A stretch of 64,000 nt of DNA, from positions 15,701,684 through 15,765,683 of the forward strand of contig NC_059268.1 in NCBI RefSeq assembly GCF_017591435.1. Direction: 5' to 3'. Position numbers and translations under genes: made by a program. Positions 45,801 through 58,177 of the stretch are shown piece after piece. The DNA is from Portunus trituberculatus (lineage: Eukaryota; Arthropoda; Malacostraca; Decapoda; Portunidae). Position 1 is the stretch's first letter, and every line of letters starts with the position of its first letter. Below the pieces are notes generated by a model. The model was not told where the DNA came from, did not search any database, and worked only from the letters and a program-made list of their open reading frames with translations.

Positions 45801-45964
45801 GTTAAATTAATGTTGGTGCCACAAGATTGACCTGTGACCGACTCGTATTTTTCGACAAGATAGGAAATCAGAGAGGAAGAAAACAAGTGCTTATTATTTG
45901 GTGCCACGAGTGAAAGGACGGAACAGGTTTTCCAGGAAAGCAGTTAGGTACTCGCTTACTCATC

Positions 45965-45966
<2 letters not shown>

Positions 45967-46036
<70 letters not shown>

Positions 46037-46085
46037 TTATGAAAAGAAATTTGATCATATAAAACACAAGAAGCACACACACATA

Positions 46086-46174
<89 letters not shown>
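45967..46174. repeat. (GA)n and (AC)n tracts
   Basis: GA 45967-46035 with two AAAG interruptions near the end, AC 46088-46174. Confidence 0.97.
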
Positions 46175-46177
<3 letters not shown>

Positions 46178-46550
46178 GACAAAAGTACACACCACTCATC
46201 TCACTTAGTCATCATTAGCAGTTCAAAAGGAGGAACATTAAGACCATTAGAATAATTTCACAAAGAGACGAAGAAGGTAATAGTCTCCTTAAATGAGGTG
46301 AATCACGAGTATACTAGTGTATCCGTCTGAGTACGTCTGTATGTCTGTCGTCTGTCTGCCTGTATGCAAGGCTAAGAATTCTTTTCGAGGTATGAGTTTA
46401 AATACAAAGGAAGACTTATCTTTGCCTTTTTTTTATCTCACGTTCATGTCTGTCGTAAGGTTTCCAGCTGTCACTTCTTTATTAGTGTCTGGTATTTCCA
46501 TATCTTTTTCAATCTTTATATGTTTTTTTCAAGCTTTCTTTACATTTTCA

Positions 46551-46551
<1 letters not shown>
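46175..46551. other. AT-rich single-copy stretch
   Basis: A 79-codon plus frame (46317-46556) is unrecognised. Confidence 0.5.
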
Positions 46552-46634
<83 letters not shown>

Positions 46635-46681
46635 CGGTAGTAGTGGTAGTAGAGGTAGTTGTTGTAGTTGCAGTAATAGTA

Positions 46682-46735
<54 letters not shown>

Positions 46736-46742
46736 CAGTAGT
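46552..46742. repeat. Two (AGT)n tracts
   Basis: AGT 46552-46629 and 46683-46742, separated by GGT/AGT-degenerate sequence, so probably one array of about 190 nt interrupted by substitutions. ATC triplets at 46790-46806. Confidence 0.96.
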
Positions 46743-47441
46743 TGTAGGAGTAATAGTAGAAGTAGTAATTGTTATCATTATCATTTGTGTCATCATCATC
46801 ATCATAATCTCCATACCTTACTTTACTTTCTTAATCTCTTCCTTGATCAATGAGGGAAATAAATACATCACTTATCCCATCGTCTGCTCCTTTGACATTC
46901 ACGCCAGCCTTAAAATACACCTAGAAAATCAATCCTGCTGTACACATTGAGATCACGGGGTTACGTAACGAACGAGGCATCTTTATATAAGGCAGATATA
47001 TTCCTAACCTAATATCAGGTAATATGATTCCCCGGGATCTGATTAGGCAGCTCGGGCGGGTAGAAATCGGATTGTTCTTGTGCTTTTGTGTCGCGAGCTT
47101 CTGTCTGGTAATCTAGTCTATAGGGAGGGAAAGGGGCATAAGAGAGTTTGGCTTCCCTCTCTCAATCACCGCCAGTACATATCACTTTGTATGGGTGTTA
47201 CAGAACTGCCGTCTAGCCTTATTAGTCTTTCCTGCAGTAAATTCCTGGTGGCGTTGGTCAGGGTTGATGACCGCTCTTTTTTTTTTTTTGTCGGTCCCTG
47301 TCTACTCATTGTCAAAAGTCTGGCAACGTAGTACATACTTCTCTGTTACGCAATATCTTCCTCAGCCATCAGTTATGTGATATACTTCGAAATTATCGAT
47401 TTTTACAAGTTCGTAAGGTGAATGTCGGCAGATCTGAAGAC
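46743..47441. other. Single-copy stretch
   Basis: Mixed composition. An 83-codon plus frame (47080-47331) is unrecognised. Confidence 0.5.
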
Positions 47442-47657
47442 TTAACCCCTTCAATACTAGGACACATTTCTACCATGAGAGTTCTGTATGATTAGACCAT
47501 TTTATTGGCATTGAGAAGGGTCTATATGGAATTCAGAAGATTAATGGCCACAGTCTTCACTATTTTAATCCCCCATATGAATTTCTGAAGATGTATAAGA
47601 TGACCAAATAGTAGGCAGAATGAATGTGAAAACGCGTCGTGGGACTCAAGGGGTTAA
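47442..47657 (+). mobile_element. TTAA-MITE copy 12
   Basis: TTAA at both ends, left TTAACCCCTTCAATACTAGG, right GGACTCAAGGGGTTAA. Near-consensus throughout. Confidence 0.95.
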
Positions 47658-47929
47658 GATAAGAGAAGACGCAAAACACAGCAGTGGCAAATCTTACGTC
47701 CTGCACCTAATCTTTCCTGGGAGAACAGTGGATGTAGGATAGACGAAACTAAAGCATGTCCACCTGACTAGAATTAAGGATACACTATGATACATACATA
47801 CATACATATATACTTTACTATACTAATTTTGTAAAGAGGGAGGAGTAAGTAAGTGTGTATATGCGTGTGTGTTGAAGTGATGATATATATATGAATAAAA
47901 ACTATTCGTATAGATAAGATACCAAAGTG

Positions 47930-47930
<1 letters not shown>

Positions 47931-48001
<71 letters not shown>
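47931..48001. repeat. (AT)n microsatellite
   Basis: About 70 nt of pure AT, the only long AT tract here. ACAT/ATAC words flank it (47793-47810, 48001-48015). Confidence 0.96.
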
Positions 48002-48010
<9 letters not shown>

Positions 48011-48068
48011 ATACTATACAGTGTTACCAGTAGATTTTGTGAATAATGTTTCCTTTCTTCCTTCTCTC

Positions 48069-48268
48069 TTAACCCCTTCAGTACCATGAGGCTTTACTAT
48101 ACTATTTGATGATTTAATACAGCTTCAGAAACATATAAGAGTATTAAAATAGTGAAGACTGTGGCTATTAATCTTCTAAACTCTATAGACTCTTTCTAAT
48201 ATCAATAAAATGGTGTAATCGTATACAAATCTTAAGATAAAAATGTGTCCTAGTATCGAAAGGGTTAA
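48069..48268 (-). mobile_element. TTAA-MITE copy 13
   Basis: TTAA at both ends. About 13 nt are missing just inside the left end (GACGCGTTTCCATATTCATT region), giving 200 bp. Confidence 0.93.
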
Positions 48269-48723
48269 TGGCGAGTGGAGAGCACCAATCACTTCCCGCG
48301 GTAACGTAGACAACAGGTGGACATTGCTGTGGTCTGGCGTCCCTGAGCAGTGCGTTGACCTAGAGTCGTAGACATACCGGGACACAAAACACAAGGAGAT
48401 AAGTAAGCCTTGAGAGGAAGGAAGGAAGTGCCGTTTGGTCTCAACACTCGGACGCCGCATTTATTATTCTTCCGACTGACTCCACGAGTATTTACCGTAG
48501 GACAATAAACTGAGCGATAAGAAAATGTGCACCGTGTTTGTCTCTTGTTACCTAAGTGCATTCCTCCAGCTCTGTGGCGCCTCGGTGAATGCAGCTAACC
48601 TCTCTCTATGTCTCTGTGCCTCTTCAGTAATGCGTGGAAGTGATAAGATTTTGTTTCAGTGTTTATAGAAGAGGCTAAAAAAAAAAGAAAATTGAAAGAA
48701 AGCCCATTGAGATTACTGTTTCT
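48269..48723. other. Single-copy spacer
   Basis: Minus frames of about 90 codons are unrecognised. Confidence 0.5.
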
Positions 48724-48937
48724 TTAACCCTTTCATTACTGGGACGCATTTTTACCATGAGTTTTGCGTATCAGTAGATGATTTTATTGACATTAGGAAG
48801 GGTCTATTGAAGTCAGAAGATTAATGGCTACAATCTTTACTATTTTAATCCTCCACACGAGTTTCTGAAGCTGTATAAAATCACCAAATAGTAAGCAGAA
48901 GGAATATGGAAACGTGTCATTGTGGTGAAGTGGTTAA
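48724..48937 (+). mobile_element. TTAA-MITE copy 14
   Basis: TTAA at both ends, left TTAACCCTTTCATTACTGGG, right TGTGGTGAAGTGGTTAA. Confidence 0.94.
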
Positions 48938-49424
48938 AAATTACTTAGAGAAAATATATAAAAAAATCGAAAACACAGGCCGATTCATCTCATAGAACTG
49001 ATTTTCCGTACTTTTTTTTCCATTGAGTTATGAGCGTTGGCAAAAAGATAAATAAGTAAAATAAATAAATAAATAGATAAGGTTTCTGAAATTGAAGGAT
49101 AAATTTACGCATAATAACATGTCAGCGTGAAGCAAGGCGTGTTTACTATAGCTGGAAATGAGTTAAACCTAGGCAATACGATAATCTTCTAATTGGTAAT
49201 GCTGTTAAAAGATTAGATAATTTGGGACACATTATTGAATTTTTTTATTGGATAGGTCGTGAAGTCAAATTTCGAAACCGTTTGATTGTTTGTTACGTAA
49301 TAAGCAGTGTTATGAAAGAGATATATCAGACGGATCACTGAATAGTATGTCGATGATTGTTAAGGAAGATTACATAATTTTAGTGTTTCCATCAACAGCA
49401 AGCTACTAATGATGATAATGAAGG
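48938..49424. other. AT-rich single-copy stretch
   Basis: AAATAAAT words near 49055-49075. No gene. Confidence 0.5.
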
Positions 49425-49433
49425 TGGTAGTAG

Positions 49434-49472
<39 letters not shown>

Positions 49473-49494
49473 TGGTGGTGGTGGTGGTGTTGAA

Positions 49495-49543
<49 letters not shown>

Positions 49544-49633
49544 ACAATATTAGTAGTGGTAGTAGTAACAATGATGATAGTAGTAATGATAATAGTAATA
49601 ATAATGATAATAATGTTAATAATAACAATAATG

Positions 49634-49670
<37 letters not shown>

Positions 49671-49728
49671 CAACAACAACAACAACAACAACACCAACAA
49701 CAACAACAATAACAACAATAACAATCAC
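49425..49728. repeat. Compound triplet array (AGT)-(GGT)-(AAT)-(AAC)
   Basis: AGT/GGT 49425-49541, mixed ATG/AAT to 49634, AAT 49635-49667, AAC 49666-49728, then an A run at 49748-49763. One long array drifting from unit to unit. Confidence 0.93.
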
Positions 49729-49830
49729 AAAAGCACTTATCAAAAGCAAAAAAAAAAAAAAAACGTTGAGAGCTGTAGCTTAAATCATTCAATGGTGTTT
49801 TCCTATGGTTGTTGTAGCTGATGTTACTGC

Positions 49831-49853
49831 TGTTATTGTTGTTGTTGTTGTTT

Positions 49854-49900
<47 letters not shown>
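49831..49900. repeat. (GTT)n microsatellite
   Basis: GTT run of about 70 nt, complementary to the AAC array 100 nt upstream. Confidence 0.96.
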
Positions 49901-49901
<1 letters not shown>

Positions 49902-50692
49902 CCATGCCAAGCGGAAATGAGAAATATTCCGCCCTTCATAGCAACGCTTTTGTTCCTTTTGTGATAATGTGATAAGCTTCAATTTGCTTTCATGTGCTTT
50001 CTTCTCTCCCTTCAAACCCGTTATCAGCACTAATCATCATCATCATCATTAACAAAGCATTTATCTCTCGACCTTGTGTTAATCCCTATGAAAGACTTCC
50101 CTCTCGTTAATAAGACAGTGTTTAGGGCGACACAATAACGGAGAAAGCGGAAGAAAGATAAGAAAAGGAGTAAAAAAGGGGGAGAGAAAAAGAAGGGAAT
50201 GCACGAAAAAAAAGATGAAATAAAAAAAAAAACGTACGGAAATAAACAGAGGAGGAATAGTTACCAGATTTTACGAAATGGATCAAGCAAAAGAGGAGAC
50301 GTATAGAAAGTACCAAAAAGACACGGAACAGATAATAACCAGCAACTGCAATAACAGAACGACATGAGATGGTAAAGGAAGACAAGACTCAAAGAAAAAC
50401 TGCATAGAGGTTCCACGGTCAGAGTGTAGGTTGGGCTTCCTCACTCGGGACAACGGTTTCCTAGAGGGTGGGCTCTGAGATGGGAGGTACCCAAAAAAGT
50501 ATCCCCATCAGCCCATAAATTCCCTTGAAAAACCCTCATGATGTAAAAAAAGACAGGCGAGACAACGTGTTTTGTTGAGCAGGAAAGGAAAGGCAGTAGG
50601 GAAGAGCAGGTGGTAAATGAGTAGAGCATGCTGAAGCTTCTTAGGGTGTGAGGATGGAGGGGAAGCAAAGAGGAGCTGCATCAGGAGGTCCT
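49901..50692. other. Single-copy stretch, A-rich in the middle
   Basis: Purine-rich 50135-50235. Minus frames of 75-87 codons are unrecognised. Confidence 0.5.
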
Positions 50693-51038
50693 TTAAATAT
50701 CACGGTTACTTGATTCACATTCCCTGCGTGATATCATGTTTTTCGTTACTGGATACTTAACCCCCTTCAGTGCCATGACATGATTTCATATTCCTTCTAC
50801 TTACTATTTGGTGATTTTATACAGCTTCAGATACTTATGTAGGGGATTAAAATAGTGAAGATTCTTGCCATTAATCTTCCAAATTCCATAAACTCTCCCT
50901 AATGTCAATAAAATCGTTTAATCATATCTAAAAAATCATGGTAAAAATGCATGCCAGTAGTGAAAGGTTAAAGATCACGGTTACTTGTTTCATATTCCCT
51001 GCGTGAGATCATCGTGTTTGTTGTCATTAGATACTTAA
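50693..51038. repeat. TTAA-bounded duplicated flank around a MITE
   Basis: Left segment 50693-50756 and right segment 50968-51034 are imperfect copies: ATCACGGTTACTTG, CATTCCCTGCGTGA, ATCAT and GATACTTAA in the same order. TTAA stands at all four joints (50693, 50757, 50968, 51035). Confidence 0.88.
50757..50971 (-). mobile_element. TTAA-MITE copy 15, inside duplicated flank
   Basis: TTAA at both ends, left TTAACCCCCTTCAGTGCCAT, right CAGTAGTGAAAGGTTAA. Complete interior, including ACAGCTTCAGATAC and GTCAATAAAATCG. Confidence 0.95.
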
Positions 51039-51233
51039 GTTAAATGTTGTGTGTCCGTGTGTGTGTGTGCGTATGTGTTTGTTTGTTATTCAGTGATTGG
51101 TTTGGCTGGAGGGTTAGTAACATTAGCGGTCGCAGTGGTGGTGGTAGTGGTGGTGATGGTAGTGTGTGTTGCATCAACGTGTTTACATTCCGTGACTGCA
51201 ATACTCGTAGGGACAGGCATGCATGGTGCTCAT

Positions 51234-51546
<313 letters not shown>

Positions 51547-51744
51547 TCACGGCGCGCGCTCGCCTATCTTATCATATAGTCCCGCAGTACTTGTCACCTG
51601 ATCCCGCCCCGTTGCCGCCCGGTGTCGGTGCCTCGCTGTGCCAGGAGGTGCCAGCATCAAATTGTTGTCGCAGATCGTATCACCAAACAAGTATCCGGAG
51701 AATGTTGCCGGACTGAGACCTCCCCGCTGCCCCGCCCCGCCTGG

Positions 51745-51864
<120 letters not shown>

Positions 51865-51947
51865 TAAGATTAATAGAGCTCGTTATGCCACACAGTGAGT
51901 TTGTTAAGCGAGCAGCCTCTAGTAGTAGTGATGCAGCCATTCTAATC

Positions 51948-51948
<1 letters not shown>

Positions 51949-51989
<41 letters not shown>

Positions 51990-52114
51990 ATAATAGTAGT
52001 AATATATACCACCACACCATATACCACCACTCCAGCTATTACCTTATGTACTTCCCAAGCCTTTACAGACACCGCATGTAAACAGACACACACACACACA
52101 CACACACACACACA
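51949..52114. repeat. (AGT)n and (CA)n tracts
   Basis: AGT 51949-51988, a doublet of ATATACCACCAC (52003-52031) and CA 52086-52114. Confidence 0.92.
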
Positions 52115-52413
52115 ACCGTCTTATCACAGCCATTGATGTTCATTACCCTTACAAGAGTACCTTGAATAAGTAAAGAGCCGGTAGAGAAATCTAAATGGCT
52201 CCAAACGTTATTAATTCACTCGGCGTATTCACACTGAGCGAGAACGGATAGGTGGAAATGTGCTCTAATTCAACCCAACATGTGCTTAATTAACGCCAGT
52301 CGTGGGTGGGTCGTGGATGGCTTACAAACGTGTCGAGTAGAATGAGACGTGAGCATTTTATCTTCTCAGTTAGTTTGGTGTGGCGGACGTGAGTGAAGAT
52401 TAATTAAAAAGAG

Positions 52414-52415
<2 letters not shown>
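52115..52415. other. Single-copy spacer
   Basis: Mixed sequence, nothing recognised. Confidence 0.5.

Positions 52416-52475
<60 letters not shown>
52416..52475. repeat. (GA)n microsatellite
   Basis: GA run of about 60 nt. Confidence 0.97.
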
Positions 52476-52477
<2 letters not shown>

Positions 52478-52901
52478 TACAGGAACGAAGCGAAGAGATA
52501 CATATGGAGAAGTCACGTACTCACAATCATTAGCACGGGACGGCAGAGTTGACCTGAATCCCACAAGAAGACGGGAGCAACGTAGTAAGGTGTTATGTGG
52601 CGTCCAGGAGACAATTGGGCCGCGCTTGAGTCAGGGCGGTGGCTCCAGGGTCGATGTTCTCCCGTGGTGCAGTGTCTGGATGTTGATAAAGCAGTCTGGA
52701 AAGGGAGGGAGAGGGAGAGACAGTGGGGGAGAAGGAAGTCCGCAAAAAATACTGCAACTCTTACTGCATCTATCCTGCTGTTGCTAATACGTCTGGCTGT
52801 CTGTCTGTCTGTCTCTACGGCTCCTCGTGTTGCTGGTGCCAAGATAATGGGTTTAGATTATACTGCATTGTTATGAGATGTGTTGTAGCTGTTTGAAATA
52901 C
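52476..52901. other. Single-copy stretch
   Basis: Frames of 93-109 codons overlap on both strands. None recognised. Confidence 0.5.
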
Positions 52902-52989
52902 ACTACTACTACTACTACTACTACAATAACAACAACAACAACAACAAAAACAACAACAACAACAGCAACTACAAAAACTACTACTATTG

Positions 52990-53031
<42 letters not shown>
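52902..53031. repeat. (CTA)-(AAC)-(CTA) compound array
   Basis: CTA 52902-52924, AAC with AAA interruptions to about 52970, CTA 52978-53031. AAC/AGC triplets recur near 53065-53090. Confidence 0.94.
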
Positions 53032-53209
53032 TAACAGTAATAATGGCATTGATAGCAGTAATAATAACAGCAGCAGCAACAACAACAGTAGTATGAGTGA
53101 CACGTATTCCAGCACTGCTTGACATTAAAAGCTTGTATTTGGATCAATGCTTCAGTTAATTGCTTCAGTATTTCGCATTTTCTTCCTTTAACAATTAAGC
53201 TTACCAAGA

Positions 53210-53213
<4 letters not shown>

Positions 53214-53256
<43 letters not shown>
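53214..53256. repeat. (GT)n microsatellite
   Basis: GT run of about 43 nt. Confidence 0.96.
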
Positions 53257-53259
<3 letters not shown>

Positions 53260-53381
53260 GTAAATGTAGTTAATGACCTTGTTATTGTTGTTTGTTGTGG
53301 CAAAGCGCGTGTTCTGCCTGTGAGATGCCAGATTTTGCGTCACACTGCCACGCCTCCGAGCACGTGGTCTGGTTCACTTAA

Positions 53382-53417
53382 GTGGTGGTGGTGGTGGTGG
53401 TGGTGGTAGCGGTGGTG
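53382..53417. repeat. (GGT)n tract
   Basis: GGT run of about 36 nt. Confidence 0.94.
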
Positions 53418-53472
53418 CAGAGATATAAGACATGATAAGGGGCTAGTAGGTATTGGTTATAGGGTAAACATT

Positions 53473-53730
<258 letters not shown>

Positions 53731-53733
<3 letters not shown>

Positions 53734-54213
53734 GATTCCATAGACCGTTTCTAATGGTGTAATTTGTTGCAGTTATCAGTAAAAGGGTCCGATCTTTGTC
53801 TTTTACCTAATGGAAGCGAGATTTTTTTTTAATTACGAAGTCTCTCCACTGAGCTTCGTGTAAGATCTCCTTGGTGAAGTGTCAGTGAATCCCTTTAATA
53901 TCTGTCGGGTCATAAACATAATAGAATCAAACATACTGACGTCATTTTACCCCTTTTCATCATTTTTGTTATATGAAGGTATGTTATTATGCTATTCTCA
54001 TCCTATTTTCCAGGTCTGAGGTAGTTTAGTGTAATGAAATGTTCCAAGAAACATTTCAAACAAAAAACCTTATTTCTTTCCTTGTTTACGTCACTTGAGG
54101 TAAGGGAATATTACTTTGTATGTTTCACCAAAACTAATTGGACACTTGAGAACAGAATAAACGTGTGTTGCAGCTATATATTCTTTATAATCCTTTCTTA
54201 ATTACTTTCTCAA
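53731..54213. other. AT-rich single-copy stretch
   Basis: No repeat or gene recognised. Confidence 0.5.
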
Positions 54214-54923
54214 TTACTAGTACAAGAGTAGAGGAAAAATGCACTCAAGGAAAATGATAATAATAAAGAATAAAGGTATTTGTTTTTGCATTTATTAGCA
54301 GAAGGTAAAGAAAAAAGGTGATCAAGGAAAATGAATGTACAAAATACGTATTTACTTTTGCATTTACTAGTAAAAGATAAAAGAAAAAATATATATAATC
54401 AAGGAAAACAAGGAAGACCGTATTTTCGCATTTACTATTTGAAGATAAAAGAAAAAAATATAACCAAGGAAAACAGAAGGAACAAAAGGTATCTACTTTT
54501 ACATTTACTAGCAGAAAATAAAGGAGAAAATATAATCAAGGAAAATAATAGAGAAATAACGTGTCTACCTTACGCATTTACTACTAGAAGATAAAAAAAA
54601 TATATATAACCAAGGGAAACAATAGAGAAAAAACGTATTAATTTTTCGCATTTACTAGAAGATAAAGGAGAAAATATAATCAAAGAAAATAATAAAGAAT
54701 GAAGGTATTTGCTTTCACATTTACTTGTAGAAAATAGAAGAGAAATATATAATGAAGAAAATCAAGAGAGAAGGAACACATTTTCGCATTTACTAGTAGA
54801 AGATAAAAGCAAAAAAAAAAACAAAAAAACAAGGAAAACAAGAGAAAAAAAACGTATCAACTTTCTCATTTACTATAGAAGATCGAATATAACCAAGAAA
54901 TGATAAAGAAAGCAAAGTATTTA
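54214..54923 (+). repeat. AT-rich minisatellite, about 10 units of 68-80 bp
   Basis: Units begin CATTTACTAG and continue with a purine-rich body (AGAAGATAAAAG, AAAATATAATCAAGGAAAA, then GTATT and CTTTTG). Starts at about 54214, 54288, 54360, 54428, 54501, 54574, 54648, 54717, 54786 and 54866. Mean unit is near 72 bp. Two open frames (54331-54594 and 54709-54903, same phase) translate the array into a Lys/Asn/Glu-rich repeat with Leu-Leu-His-Leu-Leu spacers. I regard this as incidental, since unit lengths are not all multiples of three. Confidence 0.93.
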
Positions 54924-55219
54924 ACATATATTCCACCTCCTTTTACTCATAACTATATCTGTGAGGGACAAACTCATTCAGCTTAGTCATTTCCCTTACA
55001 GCAGCAGGAGGAAGAGCAAGAGGCGGCCAGCAGGGGTCATTAATCTCTGCTATTCCGCTCTAAGCTATAAAAAGGACACCTTCCCCATAAGCCAGGATCG
55101 TCGAGGAGGGAAGGATGAAATTGTAACCGTGCCCTAAATTGTAATGAAGGCCTGGAAGGGAGACGAGAGACTAGAGAAGAGAGATGAGGAGAAAGAAGGA
55201 GAGATCTCAGTATATTGCC
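54924..55219. other. Single-copy spacer
   Basis: Contains the TATA-like site at 55065. The rest is purine-rich, with no gene recognised. Confidence 0.5.
55065..55075 (+). promoter_or_regulatory. Possible TATA box
   Basis: CTATAAAAAGG at 55065-55075. No initiator, no upstream elements and no plausible first exon can be attached, so this may be chance in AT-rich DNA. Confidence 0.2.
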
Positions 55220-55421
55220 TTCACCTCTTCAGTACCGGGACGCGTTTTCATATTTGGTGATTTTAAACAGCTTCAGAATTTTTTGTCGGGATTAGAATAG
55301 TGAAGACTCTAGCTATTAATCTTCTGACCTTCATAGACCCTTCGTAATGTCAATAAGATCATCTAATAGCAACCAAAACTCAGGTAAAAAAAAAAAATGC
55401 GTCCCAGTACTGAAAGGTTAA
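55220..55421 (-). mobile_element. TTAA-MITE copy 16
   Basis: Right end CAGTACTGAAAGGTTAA intact, left TTAA changed to TTCA before CCTCTTCAGTACCGGGACGC. About 15 nt are missing after TTTTCATATT. An A run has expanded inside the right end (55386-55397). Confidence 0.92.
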
Positions 55422-55557
55422 CATTTCGTGGCTAGTAATGGAGGGACCAAAGCTCATATGGTAGTCTGCTAGTGTTATCTGTTGTCCACGAGAAGCGATG
55501 AGCCATCAAGTGTAAGACCTTGATATGACAAGTAATAGAGATGTGAATACTTATTGC

Positions 55558-55597
<40 letters not shown>

Positions 55598-55869
55598 ACG
55601 AGAAGCTCACTATGATAAAGTCTTCTATAAGTACATGCTTACATTTACTTAAAGAAGAGACACGTATACTGATAATAGAGAAGGAGGAGGAAGAGGATAA
55701 GGAGCAGGAGAAGGAGGAGGAGGAGGAGGTGATGGTGATGCGAGCAAAGATTGTTATCACCAAGTTTGAACTGGTTAAAAGCGGCAAATAAGGACATATG
55801 ACACTATGCGCTAAGATTTTGTAAACATACTCTACTTGTTTTTGTATACTTCAGATACGTAACATTAAC
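55422..55869. other. Single-copy stretch with (CA)n and GGA
   Basis: CA run 55560-55593 and GGA-rich purines at 55680-55730. No gene. Confidence 0.6.
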
Positions 55870-55888
55870 AACGACAACAACAACAACA

Positions 55889-55969
<81 letters not shown>

Positions 55970-56000
55970 ACTATACTACTACTACTATTACTACTACTAC
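55870..56000. repeat. (CAA)-(CTA)-(CTG)-(CTA) compound triplet array
   Basis: CAA 55870-55890, CTA 55890-55936, CTG 55936-55968, CTA to 56000. Same unit set as 1-212, in a different order. Confidence 0.95.
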
Positions 56001-56088
56001 AGCTTAAGCAAACACATCTCCATTTATAATATTTTCCCTGTAGATATTCCCCAGTGATCTTTATAATTAAAAGCCAAAGAACATATCA

Positions 56089-56301
56089 TTAACCTCTTTA
56101 GTACCATGACACGTTTCCATATACATTCTGCTTACTATTTGATGATTTTTTACAGCTTCAGAAACTTATGTGGGTATTAAAATAGTGAAGACTCTGGCCA
56201 TAAATCTTCTGACCTCCATAGACCCATCGTAATGTAAATAAATTCGTCTAATTGTACCCAAAACTCAAGGTAAAAAGGCGTCCCTGTATTGAAGGAGTTA
56301 A
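56089..56301 (-). mobile_element. TTAA-MITE copy 17
   Basis: TTAA at both ends, left TTAACCTCTTTAGTACCATG, right TGTATTGAAGGAGTTAA. Confidence 0.94.
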
Positions 56302-56668
56302 TGCTGTTATTGTACAAAGACTGATGGATTGTCGCATACCTCAGCTTCCCGCCCATCGAGGACATCATGCACTTGTGGCGTAAGTCCCTTTGTAATCATA
56401 AATAGACACACTATTTATAACCCCGTGTATTGTGTGGCGGTGGGCGCGGTTATCGTGTCAGAAAGGAAGATAAGAAGAGAACGCCAGTCGGTGCCATTGG
56501 GAGACGTCCGAGGCGTCACACAGAAGGGTGCATATCTCCCCACCCGCTCCCCGCCCCCCGACTGATAAGCCAGACAGGGACAGATAGAGGGAGCTGGAGT
56601 GAGTTGGAGGGTGTGACGCAGAACTATGAATGAAGCTTGCTACGCACTTGCACCCGACTTGCCACTCA

Positions 56669-56670
<2 letters not shown>
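56302..56670. other. Single-copy spacer
   Basis: GC-moderate. Frames of 67-99 codons overlap on both strands and none is recognised. Confidence 0.5.

Positions 56671-56718
<48 letters not shown>
56671..56718. repeat. (AC)n microsatellite
   Basis: AC run of about 48 nt. Confidence 0.96.
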
Positions 56719-56719
<1 letters not shown>

Positions 56720-56878
56720 AGAACTAAAACAATACTGGTACTTAGTGTTTCATTCATCCACTATTTCAGAGCCCTTATGAAATCAAAAGCATCATTTATA
56801 TATAGTTTGTTTATACGATCTCCTTGTATTGCATGTTAGTCTGATGCGAATATTGTCATTATTATCACTTGTGTATAC

Positions 56879-57086
56879 CTAACCTTCAGTACTGGGACAC
56901 GTTATTACCTTGAGTTTTGGGTACGATTAGACTATTTATGTACATTAGGAAGGATGTGTGGAGGTTAGAAGATTGATGGCCACAGTCTTCACTATTTTAA
57001 TCTCCTACATGAGTTTCTGAAGCTGTATAAAATCACTAAATAATAAGCACAATGAATAATGAAACGCATGGTGTTGAAGGGGTTAA
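56879..57086 (+). mobile_element. TTAA-MITE copy 18
   Basis: Left end shortened to CTAACCTTCAGTACTGGGAC, right end GTGTTGAAGGGGTTAA. Interior close to consensus. Confidence 0.92.
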
Positions 57087-57374
57087 CATGCACTCCCATA
57101 AGAGACATGCATTGGTTACAGGTGGCTTGTTCGTGTCTGGCTAGCGGTGTAGGGGCTATCAGTGGCCTTTGTATTGTTCCTGTGGGAGGCGAATGCTCGT
57201 CAAAGTATGGGCGTTCCGGTCACGTTGTTCGGCGTGTGAGCTGCAAAGAATAGAGAGTGAAAGCATCCTCACGTAAACAATGATAGCGATAATAACAATA
57301 ACAGTAGTGGTAGAAGTAGTGATATTAGTAATACATTTTTTTCTTTCTAGGGAGGCTTGCGCAATGGAAAGAAT

Positions 57375-57488
<114 letters not shown>

Positions 57489-57502
57489 CCTTCTTTGTAG
57501 TA

Positions 57503-57716
57503 TTAATCCCTTCAATACTGGGACACATTTTTACCTTAAGATTTGTGCACGATTAGACCATTTTATTGACATTTGGAAGGGTCTATGGATGTCAGAAGAT
57601 TAATGGCCACAGTCTTCATTATTCTAATACCCCCCATAAGTTTCTGAAGCTGTTAAATATCACCAAATTGTGAGCAAAATTCATATGGAAACATGTCATG
57701 GAACTGAAGGTGTTAA
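57503..57716 (+). mobile_element. TTAA-MITE copy 19
   Basis: TTAA at both ends, left TTAATCCCTTCAATACTGGG, right GGAACTGAAGGTGTTAA. Confidence 0.94.
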
Positions 57717-58177
57717 GCAACAGAGTCACTGTCACTGCCATAACAAACATACTCGCTAAAGAAAATATGAGGAAAGAAAGTAAAGGAAGTGTAAAAGAAT
57801 ACGTTATATTACATGTTATCACCGGATCCTCATAAGAAAATACTCATAAATTTGAAAGGAAGAAGGAAAAGAAGGGAAAAAAGTCACAGTCGCGTAATAC
57901 CGAGGCGTTGACTGTAATTTTTCACCTTGTGTAGCGCACCACTGCAAACGACGTCCTTGCCACGCTCATAAATTACCCTGACCATCTGTATCCTTCCTCG
58001 CGCCTGAAATTCTAACACTTAATACTGACGTAAGAATCGTTTATTCAACTGTTTGTGTTTTACCGACGCACTGACAGAAGAGCTGTGTGTGTGGCGCTCT
58101 TGTATCTCTTGTATTTATATTTGTCTTTCACTCTAGTTTTTGGTAGTTTGTATTGTCTTTACTTAAAACTGTTGTAC
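57717..58177. other. Single-copy spacer
   Basis: AT-rich, nothing recognised. Confidence 0.5.

Noticed and set aside
54331..54903. Repeat protein encoded by the minisatellite
   Set aside because: Unit lengths vary (68, 69, 72, 73, 74, 80) and are not kept in multiples of three. A stop separates the two open pieces.
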